This document shows positions 5,574 through 5,651 of a stretch of DNA of 5,651 bases, piece by piece (positions within the stretch are counted from its first letter, which is position 1; each line of letters begins with the position of its first letter). Under the pieces are notes generated by a model. That model saw nothing but the letters and a program-made list of their open reading frames with translations, was not told the origin of the DNA and made no database searches. The position numbers and the translations under genes are program-made. This stretch comes from Bacillota bacterium (lineage in GTDB: Bacteria; Bacillota; DTU025), in NCBI GenBank assembly GCA_012842765.1, contig DUWJ01000227.1, positions 1 through 5,651 of the forward strand. Direction: 5' to 3'.

Positions 5574-5651
5574 TTGTTGGGTGTGCGGGCCACCGACCTA
5601 GTAAAGAGCTTCCAGGGAAGACGAGTGGTAGACGGAGCCAGTTTGGAGCTC
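5574..5651 (+). CDS. lptB: LptB-like lipopolysaccharide-export ATPase, N-terminal 26 residues (3' end outside window)
   Basis: Only the first 26 codons are present. They read VRATDLVKSFQGRRVVDGAS after a short start, closely matching the beginning of LptB proteins, in which a strand and the phrase K-Y/F-x-GR-R-VV precede the ATP-binding loop. LptB is the cytoplasmic ATPase that powers LptFG extraction of lipopolysaccharide from the inner membrane. The Walker A motif would fall just beyond the window. Many ABC ATPases share a similar opening, but the GRRVVD phrase together with the OstA-like gene end at the left edge favours LptB. Start TTG 5574 is chosen from the GAGGAG spacing. Confidence 0.72.
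   Translation, partial: MLGVRATDLVKSFQGRRVVDGASLEL

Overview
The window reads as a chromosomal envelope locus from a diderm (outer-membrane-bearing) member of the Bacillota or a close relative. Three things point there. A gene end resembling the OstA/LptA family of lipopolysaccharide transport lies at the left edge, and the start of an LptB-like ATPase gene lies at the right edge. The ribosome-binding sites are strong and Bacillota-like (AAGGAGGT, GAGGAG), with GTG and TTG starts used freely. A diverged LpxB-like glycosyltransferase lies between them. The exact taxon cannot be read from the sequence.

Layout, all on the + strand. Positions 2-214 are the 3' end of an OstA-like gene. Positions 215-802 hold no recognisable complete gene. 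That stretch contains a short open frame with a good ribosome-binding site, a perfect 13-bp hairpin, what looks like the 3' end of a group II intron (reduced domain IV, domain V, domain VI), and an extended -10 promoter (TGCTATAAT). Positions 803-3214 encode a large, unfamiliar membrane protein: one N-terminal membrane helix, a very large extracytoplasmic part with a long helical region, three C-terminal membrane helices, and a terminal EAA-like coupling loop. Positions 3193-3957 overlap it by 22 bp and encode a complete ABC ATPase. After 64 bp with a small hairpin, positions 4022-5287 encode a protein resembling lipid-A-disaccharide synthase (LpxB) but lacking some of its hallmark residues. 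Positions 5288-5573 are non-coding, with a weak terminator-like hairpin and a TATAAT box. The first 26 codons of an LptB-like ATPase end the window.

The three central genes look like one transcription unit: an ABC transporter of unusual architecture plus an LpxB-like glycosyltransferase, set between two parts of the Lpt system. The inference is that the module builds or moves an envelope glycolipid, or couples ATP hydrolysis to a coiled-coil structure in the periplasm. The ATPase resembles the polar amino-acid/methionine importer clade, and the membrane protein ends in a loop with exact EAA spacing. No substrate-binding protein is present and the topology is that of FtsX/MacB-type proteins, so this is the most likely candidate in the window for a poorly described system. 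All family assignments are by eye from motifs; no database search was run.
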